A stretch of DNA of 64,000 nucleotides from UBA4427 sp045106235. GTDB taxonomy: Bacteria > Myxococcota_A > UBA9160 > UBA4427. Of this stretch, positions 62,004 to 64,000 are shown in pieces (the first letter of the stretch is position 1; each line of letters begins with the position of its first letter). A model generated the notes under the pieces. That model saw nothing but the letters and a program-made list of their open reading frames with translations. It was not told the DNA's origin and made no database searches. The stretch lies in NCBI GenBank assembly GCA_045106235.1, contig JBGCEJ010000001.1:62001-126000 (forward strand), read 5' to 3'. The translations under genes and the position numbers were made by a program.

Positions 62004-63137
62004 ATGATTGCTGGGTGTCCCAAATGCAGTGCCAAGTACCGAGTCGATGCTGAACGCATCGGGCCGGATGGCGCGAAGTTGCGATGTACGAAATGCTCGG
62101 CTGTGTTTCTGGTGCGTGCACCTCAGGCCGCGCCCGTCGCGCCCGTCGCACCGGCCGCGGCGGCTGCACCGATTGAAACCCCCGTTGCGCCCGCGCCCGA
62201 GCGAACTCCTGCTGCGGAGTCGAGCGCGCCCGTGGCCGGCCATGATCAGGCCCCGGAACCGAACGCGTCAGAGCCCACTTTGACCATTTCCGAAGCGGAC
62301 CGGCAGAGACTCGTGGTCGTCGCGGATCCCGATGAAGCGCGTGCGAAGTCGAGTGCGGAAGCGCTCACGGGGTGGGGACTCCTCCCGCATGTGGTGCATG
62401 ACGGCGTTGAGGCGATGCTTTCGATTCAGCGCTTACTGCCTTCGGCGGTGGTGCTTGATGCGGCGCTTCCTAAAATGTTCGGATTTCAAGTCTGTGAAGT
62501 GATCAAGCGGAACGAGAGTTTGCGAGAGACGGTCACGGTTCTCGTGGGTGCGATCCATCATCAGGACCGATACCGGCGAACTCCCACAGATCTCTACGGC
62601 GCCGATGTCTACGTTGAACAACCCGACCTGCCCGAAGGGCTGCTGCCGATTCTGAGAGAGGCAGGGCTTCCGATCCAGGGAGGTGAATCGAAAGAGGCCG
62701 CCCCGGTTTCTGTACCCGCGCCCGCCCCGGCCTTGGAGAACGAGGCGGCCGCTCAAGCTGAACGGACGCTTGACCTTCCCGTCGAGGACCCGACTCCGGA
62801 GCCCGCGCCCGAGGTCGCAGCCGCACCCGCGCCTGCTTTGGATTCGCCCACTCCGTCGGCCCCGGCACCCGCCCCGGTTGCGGAAGAGGACCCGGAGCGA
62901 AAAGAAGAGCGCGAACGGGCCGAGCGATTGGCGCGCATCGCCGTTTCGGAGATGCTGCTCTATCAGCCCGAAAAATTTGATCAGGCGGCGCGGGACGGGA
63001 ATCTGGAGACGGTTCTGGATATGGAAATCTCCGAGGCACGTGCGCTTTTGCGCCAGCGCATTAGCGAAGAGGTGCGTGCTGAAACGGATTTCGTGATGGA
63101 CGAACTGCTTCGAGTCGCAAAAGAGCGGAGCGCATAA
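62004..63137 (+). CDS. Zinc-ribbon (MJ0042-type) protein with receiver-like domain
   Basis: The 377-residue protein has an N-terminal zinc ribbon (CPKCSAKYRVDAERIGPDGAKLRCTKCSAVF), an Ala/Pro linker, a receiver-like domain (about 105-215) with Asp in VVLDAALPKMFGF but no clear canonical acidic pair (VVVADPDEAR), another Pro/Ala-rich linker and a C-terminal helical segment rich in Glu/Arg. It follows the MCP by 38 bases. Its role is not established; the architecture is common in deltaproteobacterial signalling clusters. Confidence 0.82.
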   Translation: MIAGCPKCSAKYRVDAERIGPDGAKLRCTKCSAVFLVRAPQAAPVAPVAPAAAAAPIETPVAPAPERTPAAESSAPVAGHDQAPEPNASEPTLTISEADRQRLVVVADPDEARAKSSAEALTGWGLLPHVVHDGVEAMLSIQRLLPSAVVLDAALPKMFGFQVCEVIKRNESLRETVTVLVGAIHHQDRYRRTPTDLYGADVYVEQPDLPEGLLPILREAGLPIQGGESKEAAPVSVPAPAPALENEAAAQAERTLDLPVEDPTPEPAPEVAAAPAPALDSPTPSAPAPAPVAEEDPERKEERERAERLARIAVSEMLLYQPEKFDQAARDGNLETVLDMEISEARALLRQRISEEVRAETDFVMDELLRVAKERSA

Positions 63138-63139
63138 GC

Positions 63140-64000
63140 ATGAGCGGATTGCTCACACAGGTGGAACGGGTATCGATTCTCGAGGGACTCTCGAGCACGG
63201 ATGCCGAGGTCCGTCGCCTGTCGACCGAGCAGTTGCTGAAGCTTCCCGTCCGGGAAGCATTGCCTCATTTGGTCGAATGCCTCGGCGACGCCGATTGGCG
63301 GGTTCGCAAGTCTGCGGTCGAACGTTTTGTCTCGTGCCGTGAGGTTGAGGCGGTGAGCGAGTGCTTGATCGATGCCCTCAGCGACGGCGAGAATTCGGGG
63401 CGTCGAAACGCCGCGTTCGAGGCGCTTGTGGGCCTCGGCTTGGGAGCTTCGAGGTACCTCGTCGCTGCACTTCCCAGTCCGGATGTCGATGTTCGCAAGC
63501 TTGTTGTGGATGCCTTGGCCGCGATCGGTGATCCGGAAACCTGTGGTCCGCTGCTGGCCACGCTCGAAGATTCGGACCCGAACGTGCGTGCTGCGGTCGC
63601 GGAGGCGGTTGGCGTTGTGGGCTCCTCAGCGGAGGCATCGAACCTTCTGCAGGTTGCGACGAATGAGGATGAAGAGACGCTTGTTCGCCTCTCGGCCCTG
63701 CGCGCGCTCTCATGCCTTGAAGCCGATACGGAAGCGGTCTCGGTCGAGGGCGTACTACCTTCCGCTCTACTTCGCCCCGCGGTTTTTCAGCTTCTTGGGC
63801 ATTCTCAGGATCCGCGGGCTCGTGAAATCCTGCTCAAAGGACTATCCGAGACGAAGCGGACCAGTCGTGAAGCCGCCATGGGTGCATTACTTCGATGCTA
63901 TGCGGACGAAACTCCGGACGGAGCGGATGAGCTGAGTCGCATGTTGCGGCGGGCGGCCGCTGCTGATGAATCCGTGATTGAGTTCGCATGCGAACGCCTG
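63140..64000 (+). CDS. HEAT-repeat protein (3' end beyond window)
   Basis: The frame from the ATG at 63140 is open for 287 codons to the window edge. The start lies two bases after the previous stop. The protein is all helical HEAT/PBS-lyase-type repeats (ALPHLVECLGDADWRVRKSAVERF, LPSPDVDVRKLVVDALAAIGD, LEDSDPNVRAAVAEAVGVVG). Such repeats act as protein scaffolds. Membership of the Che-like operon suggests an adaptor role. The true length is unknown. Confidence 0.88.
   Translation, partial: MSGLLTQVERVSILEGLSSTDAEVRRLSTEQLLKLPVREALPHLVECLGDADWRVRKSAVERFVSCREVEAVSECLIDALSDGENSGRRNAAFEALVGLGLGASRYLVAALPSPDVDVRKLVVDALAAIGDPETCGPLLATLEDSDPNVRAAVAEAVGVVGSSAEASNLLQVATNEDEETLVRLSALRALSCLEADTEAVSVEGVLPSALLRPAVFQLLGHSQDPRAREILLKGLSETKRTSREAAMGALLRCYADETPDGADELSRMLRRAAAADESVIEFACERL

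Overview
The window is a dense chromosomal segment of roughly 60% GC from a Gram-negative bacterium. The closest fit is the former Deltaproteobacteria, most likely Myxococcota or a neighbouring phylum. The evidence is a pilA-G-H-I-D type IV pilus block of the Myxococcus kind, a sigma-54 promoter in front of the pilin gene, a DUF4388-type protein and a multi-gene Che/Frz-like cluster, receiver/GAF/GGDEF proteins, lipoproteins with clear lipoboxes, a PEP-CTERM protein, and 2-oxoacid:ferredoxin oxidoreductase beside sucCD. I see no prophage, insertion sequence, CRISPR array or rRNA operon. This assignment is inference from gene content, not from a database search.

Layout. 1-4.7 kb: end of hslU, a receiver-GAF-GAF regulator, argB and argF. 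4.9-12.5 kb: an accessory module of a J-domain/TPR protein, an Hsp70 without its helical lid, a small TPR protein sharing a domain with the J-protein, a PAS protein with a decayed kinase core, an Asp-box lipoprotein and a diguanylate cyclase. 13-18 kb: aspS, mdh, sucC and sucD, closed by a very strong terminator. 18.2-25.1 kb: a PEP-CTERM protein, then on the minus strand a glycosyltransferase, a YhhN-like protein, an MFS transporter, and korB and korA. 25.5-29.2 kb: an Ala/Pro-rich protein, a PilF/PilW-like TPR lipoprotein, a RodZ-like protein and recO. 29.6-34.6 kb: glyQS, then ppdK carrying a histone-H1-like lysine tail, then a lipoprotein. 34.6-39.2 kb: an ECF sigma gene behind a consensus sigma-54 promoter, a TetR regulator, a small unknown protein, a membrane methyltransferase, a Kdo-kinase-like protein and a DEDDh exonuclease. 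39.5-44.2 kb: tRNA-Glu, then pilA-G-H-I-D. 44.2-53.5 kb: housekeeping genes gltX, yceD, rpmF, fabD, acpP, glyA, nrdR, ribD, ribH, nusB and a lone M17 N-terminal domain. 53.8-64 kb: a signalling cluster of a DUF4388/pseudo-receiver/GAF protein, CheY, CheA, two CheW, a polytopic MCP, a zinc-ribbon/receiver protein and a HEAT-repeat protein that runs off the window.

How the genes fit together. mdh-sucCD and korAB supply adjacent TCA-cycle steps, with ferredoxin rather than NAD as electron acceptor at 2-oxoglutarate. The pil block holds pilin, prepilin peptidase and an ABC system, and a pilotin-like lipoprotein lies 12 kb away. The terminal Che-like cluster could control pilus-based or other surface behaviour. 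The best candidates for undescribed biology are the lidless Hsp70/J-protein module with a shared small domain, the PPDK with a DNA- or RNA-binding-type tail, and the matched sigma-54 promoters of pilA and an ECF sigma gene.
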